Of a stretch of 64,000 nt of DNA, positions 18,236 through 27,887 are shown in pieces. Below the pieces are notes generated by a model, which was given only the letters and a program-made list of their open reading frames with translations, was not told the DNA's origin and made no database searches. A program made the position numbers and the translations under genes. Origin of the DNA: Streptomyces lydicus (GTDB lineage: Bacteria; Actinomycetota; Actinomycetes; Streptomycetales; Streptomycetaceae); NCBI RefSeq assembly GCF_000717345.1, contig NZ_JNZA01000031.1, positions 62,001-126,000 on the forward strand, read 5' to 3'. How positions within the stretch are numbered: the stretch's first letter is position 1; each line of letters opens with the position of its first letter.

Positions 18236-20188
18236 ATGGCGGAAAACAGACTGATTCAGGGGCGGTACCGGCTGCTCGGCACCATCGGGCGCGGCGGCAT
18301 GGGCGAGGTCTGGCGGGCCCGCGACGAATCACTGGGCCGGCAGGTCGCCGTCAAATGCCTCAAGCCGCTGGGCCCCCGGCACGAACCCTCGTTGCTCCAG
18401 GTGCTGCGCGAACGCTTCCGCCGGGAGGCCCGGGTCGCGGCCGCCCTCCAGCACCGCGGCATCACCGTCGTCCACGACTTCGGTGAGGACGACGGCACGC
18501 TCTTCCTCGTCATGGAGCTGCTCAGCGGCCGCAACCTCAGCCAGCTGCTGGACGACAACCGGCGCCAGCCGCTGCCCGTCCCGGACGTCATCGAGATCGC
18601 CGAACAGGTCACCGCCGCGCTCGCCTACACGCACGAACAGGACATCGTGCACCGCGACCTGAAGCCGGCGAACATCGTCCGCACCACCGACGGCACGGTC
18701 AAGATCTGCGACTTCGGCATCGCCCGGCTCAACCACGACATCGGCTTCACCGCCCGCCTCACCGGCACCGGCATCGCCATGGGCAGCCCGCACTACATGT
18801 CGCCCGAGCAGATCGGCGCGCAGGCGATGGACCACCGCAGCGACCTCTACTCGCTCGGCTGCGTGCTCTACGAGCTGGCCACCGGCGTCCCGCCGTTCGA
18901 CCTGGGCGACGCCTGGGCGGTGCTCGTCGGACACCGCGACACCGCCCCGGCCCCGCCGCGCACGCTCCGCCCCGACCTGCCCGAGGCGTACGAGCAGATC
19001 ATGCTGGAGCTGCTCGCGAAGGACCCCGAAGACCGCCCCGGCGACGCCGACGAGCTGGCCAAACGCCTCGCCGACGCCCGCCGGCCGCACCCGGCCGGCC
19101 CCGACGACGCCACCGTCCCCGACCGGCGGCTGCCGTCCTGGACCCAGGGCATCACCCTCGGCTTCCCGGCCGACCCGGCCCGGCGCCCGCACCAGGACGC
19201 GCCGGCCCCGACCGTCACGGTCCTCACCGACGCCTGGACCGACGGCGACCCGCAGGGTGCGTCCGCCGCCGCCCTCACCAGCCCCGCACCCCCGGACGAC
19301 CGCCGAGCCGCCCTCGCCGCGCGGCTGGAGACCGGCCGTGCGCTCGGCCGCCGGGGCCGCTGTTTCGAGGCGCACCAGATCTACGCCGAGGTGCTGACCG
19401 GACTGGTGCGCGCCCTGGGCCCCGACCACCCCGACACCCTGAGCTGCCGCCACCACCTCGCGCTCAACCTCGGCTTGCTGGGCCGCCTGGAGGACTGCCT
19501 CGCCCTGACCCGCGAGGTGGCCGAGGCGCGGGAAAGGGTCCTCGGCGCCGGCCACCCCGACACCCTCACCACCCGCTTCGAACTCGCCCATGTACTGGGC
19601 AAGCTGGGCGACCGGGCCGCGGCGCTGCGGACGTACCAGCAGGTCGCGGCGGCCCGCGGCGCCACGCTCGGCCCCGACCACCCCGACACCCTCGCCGCCC
19701 GCTACGAGACCGGCCTCGGCCTCGGCCGGCTCGGCCGCGACGCGGAGGCCCTGACGCTCTACCGCGACCTGGCGGCGGACCGCACCCGCGTCCAGGGCCG
19801 CGACGCCCCGGACACCCTGCGCGCCCGGCACGGCCTCGCCGTCAGTCTGGGCCGGCTGGGCCGCTGGCGGGAGGCGCTGGCGGAGTCCGGCGAGGTGGCC
19901 CGGGCGCGCGAGCGGGTGCTCGGCCCGGACCACCCCGACACCCTGGTCAGCCGCCGGGAGACCGCGGTGGCACTGGGCTGGCTGGGCCGCTGGAGCGACG
20001 CCCTGGACCGCTACCGGCAGGTGGCCGAGGCCCGCGAGCGGGTGCTGGGTGCCGCGCACGCCGAGACGCTGGCCAGCCTGAGCGACCTCGCCCAGTGCCT
20101 GGAGCGGCTGGGCCGCACCGAGGAGGCGGCCGCCGTGCACCAACGGGTCGCGGAGCTGCGCAGGGAGCGCGCCGCACGCCGCCGGTAG
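18236..20188 (+). CDS. Ser/Thr protein kinase with C-terminal tetratricopeptide repeats
   Basis: 650 aa. Hanks-type kinase at about residues 10-275: glycine loop GRGGMGEVW, AVK lysine near 39, catalytic HRDLKPAN with Asp141, DFG Asp159 and the APE-equivalent SPEQ. A Pro-rich linker follows, then from about residue 360 a series of about 42-residue repeats with LGPDHPDTL and LGRLGR-type signatures, i.e. kinesin-light-chain-like TPRs. There is no transmembrane helix or PASTA sensor, so it is a soluble kinase whose TPRs probably recruit substrates. No obvious ribosome-binding site at 18236. Ends at a strong bidirectional hairpin. Confidence 0.93.
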   Translation: MAENRLIQGRYRLLGTIGRGGMGEVWRARDESLGRQVAVKCLKPLGPRHEPSLLQVLRERFRREARVAAALQHRGITVVHDFGEDDGTLFLVMELLSGRNLSQLLDDNRRQPLPVPDVIEIAEQVTAALAYTHEQDIVHRDLKPANIVRTTDGTVKICDFGIARLNHDIGFTARLTGTGIAMGSPHYMSPEQIGAQAMDHRSDLYSLGCVLYELATGVPPFDLGDAWAVLVGHRDTAPAPPRTLRPDLPEAYEQIMLELLAKDPEDRPGDADELAKRLADARRPHPAGPDDATVPDRRLPSWTQGITLGFPADPARRPHQDAPAPTVTVLTDAWTDGDPQGASAAALTSPAPPDDRRAALAARLETGRALGRRGRCFEAHQIYAEVLTGLVRALGPDHPDTLSCRHHLALNLGLLGRLEDCLALTREVAEARERVLGAGHPDTLTTRFELAHVLGKLGDRAAALRTYQQVAAARGATLGPDHPDTLAARYETGLGLGRLGRDAEALTLYRDLAADRTRVQGRDAPDTLRARHGLAVSLGRLGRWREALAESGEVARARERVLGPDHPDTLVSRRETAVALGWLGRWSDALDRYRQVAEARERVLGAAHAETLASLSDLAQCLERLGRTEEAAAVHQRVAELRRERAARRR

Positions 20189-20216
20189 CCGGCGGCGGTC
20201 CCGGCGGCACCGGGGA

Positions 20217-20255
20217 GCCGGGGCGGCCGCCCGGTGGTGCACCGGCCGCCCCGGC
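20217..20255. terminator. Bidirectional terminator between kinase and alpha-galactosidase genes
   Basis: Perfect 13-bp arms GCCGGGGCGGCCG (20217-20229) and CGGCCGCCCCGGC (20243-20255) with a 13-nt loop, between convergent stops at 20188 and 20265. Confidence 0.75.
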
Positions 20256-20264
20256 CCCGTCCGG

Positions 20265-21572
20265 TCACTCCGGGGTGACCCGGTAGAGCACCGTGCCGTG
20301 CGCCGGGACGTCGGGCGCCACGATGTCCCCGTCGCTGTGCCGGCGGTGGCCGGTGACCAAGTCGTGCAGCCGGTAGGCCGCGGCGTCCGGGAGCCCGGCC
20401 GCGCCGGCCGTGACGGACAGCGTGCGGGGCGAGCCACCGGAGTTGAACAGGGCGATCGCCCGGTCGCCGTTCTTCAGCGGCTTGGACAGCACCGCGGAGC
20501 TCTCGTCCTCCTGGACGATCTCGCCCTGGACACCGAGTTCGTCCTGGTCGACGGCGATGATCCGCTCGTTCCCCAGCACCTCGCGAGCCGCCGGGGACAG
20601 CGCGCCGATGTCCGTGCTGGAGATCAGCGGGGCCGCCATCATCGCCCACAGCGACATCTGGCTCTGCATCTCGTGCCGCGTCAGGCCGGTGTCGCCGGCC
20701 AGCAGGAAGTCCGGGTCGTTCCAGCGTCCGGGCTGCTGCAGGCCGGAGAGGTTCGCGTTGTAGCGGAAGTTGTAGACGATGGACGCCCATTTCGCGGCCG
20801 GGGTGCTCTGCTGAAGCGCCACGTCCCGCCCGCCCCGCCACAGGTTGCCGAGCTCCGCCGACCAGCCGATGACCCGGTGCCAGACGCTGTCGCCGTCGAA
20901 CTGGAAGTAGGCGGGCGCCGACACGGAGAAGGTGATCGGACGGCCGGTCGCCCGCAGCGCGGCGCTCATCTGCCCGTACAGGTCGCGGTAGGTCTGCTCC
21001 TTGGTGTGGCCCTGCGGGACGGGCACGTTGCAGCCGTCCGCCTTGACGTAGTCGACCTTCCACTGCGCGAACAGCGCGGCGTCCTCGCGGAAGTGGCCGA
21101 GACTGCCCGGGTACTTCTCGCACGTGAGGGTGCCGACGTCCTCGTAGATGCCGAACCTCAGTCCCATCCGGTGCAGCTGTTCGCCGAGGTACGCCATGCC
21201 GTGCGGGAACTTCGTCCGGTCCGCCACCAGCTCGCCCTTGGGGCCGCGCTGCTTGCCCATCCAGCAGTCGTCGACCGTGACGGTGCGGTAGCCCTTGCGC
21301 GCCAGCCCCGAGCTGACCAGCGCCCGCGCGTTGCCGAGCACCACCTTCTCGTTGACGTTGCACATGTAGTACGACCAGTTGTTCCAGCCCATCGGGGGTC
21401 TGGGGGCCAGGTCCGGGTACGGCGCGGCGGCGCGGGGGGCGCCGGGCACGTGGCGCGGGTCGGGGACGGCGGAGGCGGGTGCGGGGGCCGCGAGCAGCCC
21501 GGCGGAGCAGGCGGCGACGGCAGCCAGTCCGGTGACGGTGCGGCCGGTGCGGGATACCGAAGGGTGGGACAC
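20265..21572 (-). CDS. Secreted alpha-galactosidase, glycoside hydrolase family 27
   Basis: 435 aa. Signal peptide of about 35 residues ending ASA, then the GH27 start PPMGWNNWSYYMC. The nucleophile is Asp179 in YVKADGC and the acid/base Asp286 in RWNDPDFL; DDCW (residues 101-104) and MSLWAMMAAPLISS are also family hallmarks. A C-terminal beta-sandwich follows from about residue 345. It should release terminal alpha-galactose (or related sugars) from oligosaccharides outside the cell. GTG start has GAGGTGA just upstream. Its promoter is at 21641-21669. Confidence 0.93.
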   Translation of the reverse strand: MSHPSVSRTGRTVTGLAAVAACSAGLLAAPAPASAVPDPRHVPGAPRAAAPYPDLAPRPPMGWNNWSYYMCNVNEKVVLGNARALVSSGLARKGYRTVTVDDCWMGKQRGPKGELVADRTKFPHGMAYLGEQLHRMGLRFGIYEDVGTLTCEKYPGSLGHFREDAALFAQWKVDYVKADGCNVPVPQGHTKEQTYRDLYGQMSAALRATGRPITFSVSAPAYFQFDGDSVWHRVIGWSAELGNLWRGGRDVALQQSTPAAKWASIVYNFRYNANLSGLQQPGRWNDPDFLLAGDTGLTRHEMQSQMSLWAMMAAPLISSTDIGALSPAAREVLGNERIIAVDQDELGVQGEIVQEDESSAVLSKPLKNGDRAIALFNSGGSPRTLSVTAGAAGLPDAAAYRLHDLVTGHRRHSDGDIVAPDVPAHGTVLYRVTPE

Positions 21573-21640
21573 GGGTCACCTCACGGGTGGGCGGGACGGC
21601 CTGGGGGAGGGGAGACGGTGCCGGGGCGGAGCACGGCCGG

Positions 21641-21669
21641 ACGCTAGGAGCACCCCCGCGGGCCGTCAA
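21641..21669 (-). promoter_or_regulatory. Housekeeping-type promoter for the alpha-galactosidase gene
   Basis: On the minus strand TTGACG (21669-21664), 17-bp spacer, TAGCGT (21646-21641). Predicted start near 21635 gives a leader of about 60 nt before the GTG at 21572. Confidence 0.75.
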
Positions 21670-21745
21670 GAAGCCGCACCGGCCCGGGCGGAGGATTCAG
21701 CCGCGTGCACCTGGCGACGGGGATCACCGCGTGCTACCAAGGGGC

Positions 21746-23308
21746 ATGCCGGAACGGACTTCGTATGACGCGGTCATCGTCGGTGGCGGGCACAACGGAC
21801 TGGTCGCCGCCGCCTATCTCGCACGCGCCGGGCGCAGCGTGCTGGTGCTGGAACGGCTGGACCACACCGGTGGTGCCGCCGTGTCGACCCGGGCGTTCAC
21901 CGGGATCGACGCCCGGCTGTCCCGCTACTCCTACCTCGTCAGCCTGCTGCCGCCGGCGATCGTGCGGGACCTCGGCCTGCGCTTCGCGGTCCGCAAACGC
22001 ACCGTGTCCTCCTACACCCCCGCCGTCCGCGGCGGCCGCCCCACCGGCCTGCTGGTGGGCGGCGGCGAGGCCCGCACCCGTGAGTCGTTCGCCGAACTGA
22101 CCGGTTCGGAAAGGGAGTTCGCTGCCTGGCAGCGCTTCTACGGCACCACCCGGCGGCTCGCCGAACGGGTCTTCCCGACCCTCACCGAGCCGCTGCCCAC
22201 CCGCGCCGCCCTCCGCGCGGCCGTCGACGACGACGCCACCTGGCACGCCCTGTTCGAACGCCCCCTGGGTGAGCTGGTCGAGGAGACCTTCACCGACGAC
22301 CTGGTGCGCGGGGTGGTCCTCACCGACGCCCTGATCGGCACCTTCGCCGCCGCCCACGACCCGTCCCTGCGCCAGAACCGCTGCTTCCTCTATCACGTCA
22401 TCGGCGGGGGCACCGGTGACTGGGACGTGCCGCTCGGCGGCATGGGCGCGCTGACCGACGCGCTGGCCGAGGCCGCGCGCGGGGCGGGCGCGGAGATCGT
22501 CACCGACTGCGCGGTGACCGGCATCGCGACCGACGGCCGGAACGCGGAGGTCACCTGCGCCCGGGGCACGATCGGCGCCCGGCGGGTGCTGGTCAACGCC
22601 TCCCCGCGGGAACTGGCCCACCTGCTGGGCGAGACCCCGCCGCCGCCCGCCGAGGGCGCCCAGCTCAAGGTGAACATGCTGCTCACCCGGCTGCCCCGGT
22701 TGCGCGACACCCGGGTGGACCCCCGCGAAGCCTTCTCCGGAACCTTCCATGTCGCCGAGGGCTACGGCCAGTTGGAGCGCTCGTACCGGCAGGCCGCGTC
22801 CGGTGAGCTGCCCGCCGCCCCGCCCTCCGAGATCTACTGCCACTCGCTGACCGACCCGTCGATCCTCGGCGCCGACCTGATCCGCCAGGGCTACCAGACG
22901 CTCACCCTCTTCGGCCTGCACGCCCCGGCGAGGCTGTTCGCCGCCGACAACGACGCCACCCGGGAGCGGCTCCTCGCGGCCACCCTCGCCGAGCTGGACA
23001 CCCACCTCGCCGAACCGCTCGCCGACTGCCTCGCCCACGACGCCGACGGCCGCCCCTGCATCGAGGCCAAGTCCCCGCTGGACCTGGACGCCGAACTGGG
23101 CCTGCCGGGCGGCAACATCTTCCACCGCGAGCTGGCGTTCCCGTACGCCGACCCCGAGGACGGGCAGGGCGGGGGCGCGCCGGCCCGCTGGGGCGTGGCC
23201 ACCGGTCATCCCAACGTCCTGCTGTGCGGCGCGGGAGCGGTGCGCGGCGGGGGAGTGAGCGGCATTCCGGGGCACAACGCGGCGATGGCGGTGCTGGAGG
23301 AGGGCTGA
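21746..23308 (+). CDS. NAD(P)/FAD-dependent oxidoreductase, CrtI/PYROXD2-like
   Basis: 520 aa. Dinucleotide-binding VIVGGGHNGLVAAAYLARAG at residue 10 followed by VLERLDHTGGAAVS, the arrangement of phytoene-desaturase-like flavoproteins; C-terminal FAD contact in GAGAVRGGGVSGIPGHNAA. It belongs to the PYROXD2-like branch rather than true carotenoid desaturases, and no carotenoid genes are nearby. Start MPERTSYD at 21746 has no good ribosome-binding site and may be leaderless. Transcribed divergently from the alpha-galactosidase. Confidence 0.87.
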   Translation: MPERTSYDAVIVGGGHNGLVAAAYLARAGRSVLVLERLDHTGGAAVSTRAFTGIDARLSRYSYLVSLLPPAIVRDLGLRFAVRKRTVSSYTPAVRGGRPTGLLVGGGEARTRESFAELTGSEREFAAWQRFYGTTRRLAERVFPTLTEPLPTRAALRAAVDDDATWHALFERPLGELVEETFTDDLVRGVVLTDALIGTFAAAHDPSLRQNRCFLYHVIGGGTGDWDVPLGGMGALTDALAEAARGAGAEIVTDCAVTGIATDGRNAEVTCARGTIGARRVLVNASPRELAHLLGETPPPPAEGAQLKVNMLLTRLPRLRDTRVDPREAFSGTFHVAEGYGQLERSYRQAASGELPAAPPSEIYCHSLTDPSILGADLIRQGYQTLTLFGLHAPARLFAADNDATRERLLAATLAELDTHLAEPLADCLAHDADGRPCIEAKSPLDLDAELGLPGGNIFHRELAFPYADPEDGQGGGAPARWGVATGHPNVLLCGAGAVRGGGVSGIPGHNAAMAVLEEG

Positions 23309-23365
23309 GTCCACGGTGGCGGCCGGCCGGGGCCGGCCGCCGGACGGGGCCCGGCACCCGGCAAG

Positions 23366-23420
23366 TTTCTGACGCAGCATCAGAAAATCTCTTCCCTCGT
23401 ACGGCCCGCTGCGGCATCCT
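23366..23420 (+). promoter_or_regulatory. Shared operator plus leaderless promoter of the nitronate monooxygenase operon
   Basis: Palindrome TTTCTGA (23366-23372), 7-nt spacer, TCAGAAA (23380-23386); same core as at 33796-33812 and 11113-11129. Immediately downstream TTCCCT (23392-23397) is 17 bp from CATCCT (23415-23420), which lies 6 bp before the ATG at 23427, so the transcript would start at or next to the AUG. Confidence 0.6.
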
Positions 23421-23426
23421 GCGCGC

Positions 23427-24530
23427 ATGCAGACGGAGCTGAGCAACAGGCTGGGAGTCGAGCACGCCGTCTTCGGGTTCACACCGTTCCCCGCGGTCGC
23501 CGCGGCGATCACCCGGGCCGGCGGGTTCGGGGTGCTCGGGGCGGTCCGCTACACCGCGCCGGACGCACTCGCCCGCGACCTCGACTGGATGCAGGCGCAC
23601 ACCGACGGACTGCCGTACGGACTCGACGTCGTGATGCCGGCCAGGAAGGTGGAGGGCGTCAGCGAGGCCGACGTCGAGGCGATGATCCCCGAGGAGCACC
23701 GCCGGTTCGTCACCGAGCTCCTCGACAAGCACCAGGTGCCGCAGCTCCCCGAGGGCGAGGCGGCCGGCTGGCGGATCACCGGGTGGATGGAGCAGGTCGC
23801 CCGCACCCAGCTCGACGTGGCCTTCGACTACCCGGTCAAGCTGCTCGCCAACGCCCTCGGCTCCCCGCCCCCCGACGTCGTCCAACGGGCCCACGACCAC
23901 GGCGTCCTCGTGGCCGCCCTGGCCGGCAGCCCGCGGCACGCACTGCACCACAAGGCCGCGGGACTCGACGTCGTCGTCGCCCAGGGCTACGAAGCCGGCG
24001 GGCACACCGGGGAGATCGCCACCATGGTCCTCACCCCGGAGGTGGTCGCCGCCGTCGACCCGCTCCCGGTGCTCGCCGCGGGCGGCATCGGCACCGGCGA
24101 GCAGATCGCCGCCGGACTCGCCCTCGGCGCGCAGGGCGTCTGGCTCGGCTCGGTCTGGCTGACCACCGAGGAGGCCGAGCTGCACTCCCGGCGGCTGACC
24201 GCGAAACTGCTCGCCGCCGGGCCCGGCGACACCGTCCGCTCGCGCGCCCTGACCGGCAAGCCTGCCCGCCAGCTGCGGACGGAATGGACCGACGCCTGGG
24301 ACGACCCGGACGGCCCCGGCACCCTCCCGATGCCGCTGCAGGGCCTGCTGGTCGCCGAGGCCAACTCCCGCATCCAGCGGTACGAGGTGGAGCCGCTGCT
24401 GGGCACGCCGGTGGGCCAGATCGTCGGCCGGATGAACAGCGAGCGCAGCGTACAGGCCGTCTTCGACGACCTCACCCGCGGTTTCGAGCGGGCCATCGAC
24501 CGCGTCAGCCGCATCGCCGGACGCGCGTGA
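23427..24530 (+). CDS. Nitronate monooxygenase / FMN-dependent NPD-family protein
   Basis: 367-aa TIM-barrel flavoprotein of the 2-nitropropane dioxygenase family: FGFTPFPAVAAAITRAGGFGVLGAVR at the N-terminus, the FMN-phosphate and active-site QGYEAGGHTGEIAT near residue 187, and AAGGIGTGEQIAAGLALGAQGVWLGS around 215. Some relatives in sterol degradation act on ring-derived CoA thioesters rather than nitronates, and the operon partner here is an acyl-CoA ligase (19 nt downstream), so a CoA-ester role is plausible. No ribosome-binding site; promoter geometry indicates a leaderless mRNA. Confidence 0.88.
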   Translation: MQTELSNRLGVEHAVFGFTPFPAVAAAITRAGGFGVLGAVRYTAPDALARDLDWMQAHTDGLPYGLDVVMPARKVEGVSEADVEAMIPEEHRRFVTELLDKHQVPQLPEGEAAGWRITGWMEQVARTQLDVAFDYPVKLLANALGSPPPDVVQRAHDHGVLVAALAGSPRHALHHKAAGLDVVVAQGYEAGGHTGEIATMVLTPEVVAAVDPLPVLAAGGIGTGEQIAAGLALGAQGVWLGSVWLTTEEAELHSRRLTAKLLAAGPGDTVRSRALTGKPARQLRTEWTDAWDDPDGPGTLPMPLQGLLVAEANSRIQRYEVEPLLGTPVGQIVGRMNSERSVQAVFDDLTRGFERAIDRVSRIAGRA

Positions 24531-24549
24531 ACCCGAGGAGGACAGCGGA

Positions 24550-26109
24550 ATGACCAAGGACGTCCCACCCCCCAACGGCTTCTGGGCGCAGGCCGCCGCC
24601 GATCCCGACCGTACGGTCCTGATCGCCCCGGACGGCGAGGAGTGGACCGCGGGCCGGCTGCACGCCGCGAGCAACCGGCTGGTCCACGGGCTGCGCGCGG
24701 CGGGCCTGGAGCGCGGCGACGCCTTCGCGGCGGTCCTCCCCAACGGCGTCGAGTTCTTCACCGCCTACCTCGCCGCGTCCCAGGCCGGCTTCTACCTCGT
24801 CCCCGTCAACCACCACCTGGTCGGCCCGGAGATCGCCTGGATCGTCGCCGACTCCGGCGCGAAGGTGCTGATCGCACACGAGCGGTTCGCGGCGGCGGCG
24901 CGCCGGGCCGCCGACGAGGCGGCGCTGCCGGCAGCCCGCCGCTACGCCGTCGGCGACGCCCCCGGCTTCCGCCCGTACGGTGAACTCCTGGACGGACAGC
25001 CCGACTCCGCGCCCGCCGACCGCACGCTGGGGTGGGTGATGAACTACACCTCGGGCACCACCGGACGCCCGCGCGGCATCCGCCGCCCGCTGCCCGGCAC
25101 CGCCCCCGAGGACGCCTACCTGGGCGGATTCCTCGCCATCTTCGGCATCAAGCCGTTCGACGGCAACGTCCACCTGGTCTGCTCACCGCTCTACCACACC
25201 GCCGTCCTGCAGTTCGCCGGCGCCTCCCTGCACCTCGGCCACCGCGTCGTGCTGATGGACAAGTGGACGCCGGAGGGGATGCTGGCCCTGATGGACGAGC
25301 ACCGCTGCACCCACACCCATATGGTCCCCACCCAGTTCCACCGGCTGCTCGCCCTGCCGGCGGAGACCCGGGCGGCCTACGACGTGAGCGCGATGCGGCA
25401 CGCCATCCACGGTGCGGCGCCCTGCCCCGACCACGTCAAACGCGCCATGATCGACTGGTGGGGCGGCTGCGTCGAGGAGTACTACGCGGCGAGCGAGGGC
25501 GGTGGGGCCTTCGCCACCGCCGAGGACTGGCTCAAGAAGCCCGGGACGGTCGGCAGGGCCTGGCCGATCAGCGAGCTGGCCGTCTTCGACGACGACGGCA
25601 ACCGGCTGCCCGCGGGCGAACTGGGCACCGTCTACATGAAGATGACCACCGGCGGCTTCCGCTACCACAAGGACGAGGACAAGACGCGGAAGAACCGGAT
25701 CGGTGACTTCTTCACCGTCGGCGACCTCGGCTACCTCGACGAGGACGGCTTCCTCTTCCTGCGCGACCGCAAGATCGACATGATCATCTCGGGCGGGGTG
25801 AACATCTACCCGGCCGAGATCGAGGCGGCGCTGCTCGCCCACCCCGCGGTCGCCGACGCGGCCGCCTTCGGCATCCCCCACGACGACTGGGGCGAAGAGG
25901 TCAAGGCCGTCGTCGAACCCGCGGACGGCCACCACGCGGGCCCCGACCTGGCCGCCGACCTCCTCGCACACTGCGCCCGGCAGCTCGCCGGCTACAAGTG
26001 CCCCAAGTCCGTCGACTTCCTGGCCGTCATGCCCCGCGACCCCAACGGCAAGCTCTACAAACGGCGGCTGCGCGCGCCGTACTGGGAGGGGCGCGAGCGC
26101 GCGGTGTAG
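24550..26109 (+). CDS. Acyl-CoA synthetase (AMP-forming)
   Basis: 519 aa ANL-superfamily ligase that activates a carboxylic acid with ATP to the CoA thioester. P-loop-like YTSGTTGRPRGIRR near residue 168, YYAASEGGG (A5) near 315, GDLGYLDEDGFLFLRDRKIDMIISGGVNIYP around 395 and the C-terminal lysine in PNGKLYKRRLR. ATG at 24550 is preceded by GAGGAGG. Second gene of the operon started at 23427, so controlled by the operator there. Acid chain type unknown. Confidence 0.92.
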   Translation: MTKDVPPPNGFWAQAAADPDRTVLIAPDGEEWTAGRLHAASNRLVHGLRAAGLERGDAFAAVLPNGVEFFTAYLAASQAGFYLVPVNHHLVGPEIAWIVADSGAKVLIAHERFAAAARRAADEAALPAARRYAVGDAPGFRPYGELLDGQPDSAPADRTLGWVMNYTSGTTGRPRGIRRPLPGTAPEDAYLGGFLAIFGIKPFDGNVHLVCSPLYHTAVLQFAGASLHLGHRVVLMDKWTPEGMLALMDEHRCTHTHMVPTQFHRLLALPAETRAAYDVSAMRHAIHGAAPCPDHVKRAMIDWWGGCVEEYYAASEGGGAFATAEDWLKKPGTVGRAWPISELAVFDDDGNRLPAGELGTVYMKMTTGGFRYHKDEDKTRKNRIGDFFTVGDLGYLDEDGFLFLRDRKIDMIISGGVNIYPAEIEAALLAHPAVADAAAFGIPHDDWGEEVKAVVEPADGHHAGPDLAADLLAHCARQLAGYKCPKSVDFLAVMPRDPNGKLYKRRLRAPYWEGRERAV

Positions 26110-26210
26110 CCATGCCGGCCGGTGGCGCTCCTGCGGAGGCCCCGCAGCAGCACCGGCCCCAGCGGTGACCTGGCCCCGGCAACGCGGCTCGGCCCGCGCG
26201 GCCGGGTGTC

Positions 26211-26239
26211 TTGACCGCGGCGGGGACGCGGCCCAGGAT
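26211..26239 (+). promoter_or_regulatory. Leaderless promoter of the second acyl-CoA synthetase gene
   Basis: TTGACC (26211-26216), 17-bp spacer, CAGGAT (26234-26239). The A of the ATG at 26246 is 7 bp after the -10, the usual start distance. Confidence 0.7.
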
Positions 26240-26245
26240 CGCGCC

Positions 26246-27790
26246 ATGGAGCGAGCGCGCAGCAACACGGTTGACGGAGTCCTGCGGCGCAGCGCCCGCC
26301 GGGTGCCCGGGCGGACGGCGGTGCGGTACGGGGAACGTGCCTGGACCTACCGCGAACTGGACGACGCGGTCAGTGCCGCGGCGCGGCTGCTGCTGGCGGA
26401 CGGCCTGCGGCCCGGCGACCGGGTCGCGTCCTACGGGCACAACTCCGACGCCTATCTGATCGGCTTCCTGGCCTGCGCCCGCGCCGGGCTGGTGCACGTC
26501 CCGGTCAACCACGGCCTCACCGGCGAGGACCTGCGCTACCTCCTGGACCAGTCGGGCAGCGCGCTGGTGCTCACCGACGCCGCGCTCGCCGACCGGCTGC
26601 CCGGGACGGTCCGTGCCGTGCCGCTGTACGGCACGCCCGACGGGCTGCTGGAGCGGCTCGCGGACGGGGCGGCCGCGGCGGACCCCGACGACCGGGCGGA
26701 GCCGCTGCCCCCGGTGGCCGACGACGCGCTGGTCCAGCTCCTCTACACGTCAGGGACGACCGCGCTGCCCAAGGGCGCGATGATGACGCACCGGGCGCTG
26801 GTGCACGAGTACACCAGCGCGGTCGTCGCCCTCGACCTCGACGCGTCGGACCGGCCGCTGCACGCGCTGCCGCTCTACCACTCCGCCCAGATGCACGTGT
26901 TCCTGCTGCCCTATCTGGCGGTGGGCGCGGAGAACGTCATCCTGGACGGCCCCGACCCGGAGCAGATCTTCGATCTGGTCGAAGCCGGCCTGGCGGACAG
27001 CCTGTTCGCGCCGCCGACGGTGTGGATCGCGCTCTCCCGGCACCCCGGCTTCACCACCCGGGACCTGAGCGGGCTGCGCAAGGCGTACTACGGTGCCTCG
27101 ATCATGCCGGTGCCGGTCCTCGCGCGGCTGCGCGACCGGCTGCCCCGGCTCGCCTTCTACAACTGCTTCGGGCAGAGCGAGATCGGGCCGCTGGCCACCG
27201 TGCTCGGCCCGGACGAGCACGAGGGCCGGATGGACTCCTGCGGGCGGCCGGTGCTGTTCGTCGAGGCGCGGGTGGTCGACGAGCAGGGCCGGGAGGTCCC
27301 GGACGGGACCCGGGGCGAGGTCGTCTACCGCTCGCCTCAACTGTGCACCGGCTACTGGGACAAGCCGGAGGAGACCGCGGAGGCGTTCCGGGGCGGCTGG
27401 TTCCACTCCGGGGACCTCGCCGTCCGCGACGCGGAGGGCTACTTCACCGTCGTCGACCGGGTGAAGGACGTCATCAACTCCGGTGGCGTCCTGGTCGCCT
27501 CCCGCCAGGTGGAGGAGGCGCTCTACGAGCATCCCCAGGTGGCCGAGGTCGCGGTCATCGGGCTGCCGGACGAGCGCTGGATCGAAGCGGTGTGCGCGGT
27601 GGTGGTACGCCGTGCGGACGGGACGGGAGGAGCGGCCCCGGTGGGGGAGCGGGAGCTGATCGAGGCGGCCCGGGCCCGCCTGGCACCGTTCAAGGCGCCC
27701 AAGCGGGTGATGTTCGTCGACGCGCTGCCGCGCAACGCCAGCGGCAAGGTCCTCAAGCGCGAGCTGCGCGAGCGCTTCGGCACGTCCTGA
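26246..27790 (+). CDS. Acyl-CoA synthetase (AMP-forming), FadD-like
   Basis: 514 aa. ANL motifs: LLYTSGTTALPKGAMMTHRAL near residue 163, FYNCFGQSEIGPLATVL near 307, HSGDLAVRDAEGYFTVVDRVKDVINSGGVLV around 390 and the catalytic lysine in NASGKVLKRELR. It starts MERARSNTVDG with no ribosome-binding site; the -10 CAGGAT lies 7 bp upstream, so translation is probably leaderless. It is separated from the preceding ligase by 136 nt and has its own promoter. Chain specificity cannot be inferred. Confidence 0.92.
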   Translation: MERARSNTVDGVLRRSARRVPGRTAVRYGERAWTYRELDDAVSAAARLLLADGLRPGDRVASYGHNSDAYLIGFLACARAGLVHVPVNHGLTGEDLRYLLDQSGSALVLTDAALADRLPGTVRAVPLYGTPDGLLERLADGAAAADPDDRAEPLPPVADDALVQLLYTSGTTALPKGAMMTHRALVHEYTSAVVALDLDASDRPLHALPLYHSAQMHVFLLPYLAVGAENVILDGPDPEQIFDLVEAGLADSLFAPPTVWIALSRHPGFTTRDLSGLRKAYYGASIMPVPVLARLRDRLPRLAFYNCFGQSEIGPLATVLGPDEHEGRMDSCGRPVLFVEARVVDEQGREVPDGTRGEVVYRSPQLCTGYWDKPEETAEAFRGGWFHSGDLAVRDAEGYFTVVDRVKDVINSGGVLVASRQVEEALYEHPQVAEVAVIGLPDERWIEAVCAVVVRRADGTGGAAPVGERELIEAARARLAPFKAPKRVMFVDALPRNASGKVLKRELRERFGTS

Positions 27791-27887
27791 ACGGCGTGCC
27801 AAGGGCGACTGTCAGTGCCCCCTGCCATGCTGAGGATCGGCGGGAGAACAGCCGCGCACGTCCCGAACCGTACGACGGAGGACCACC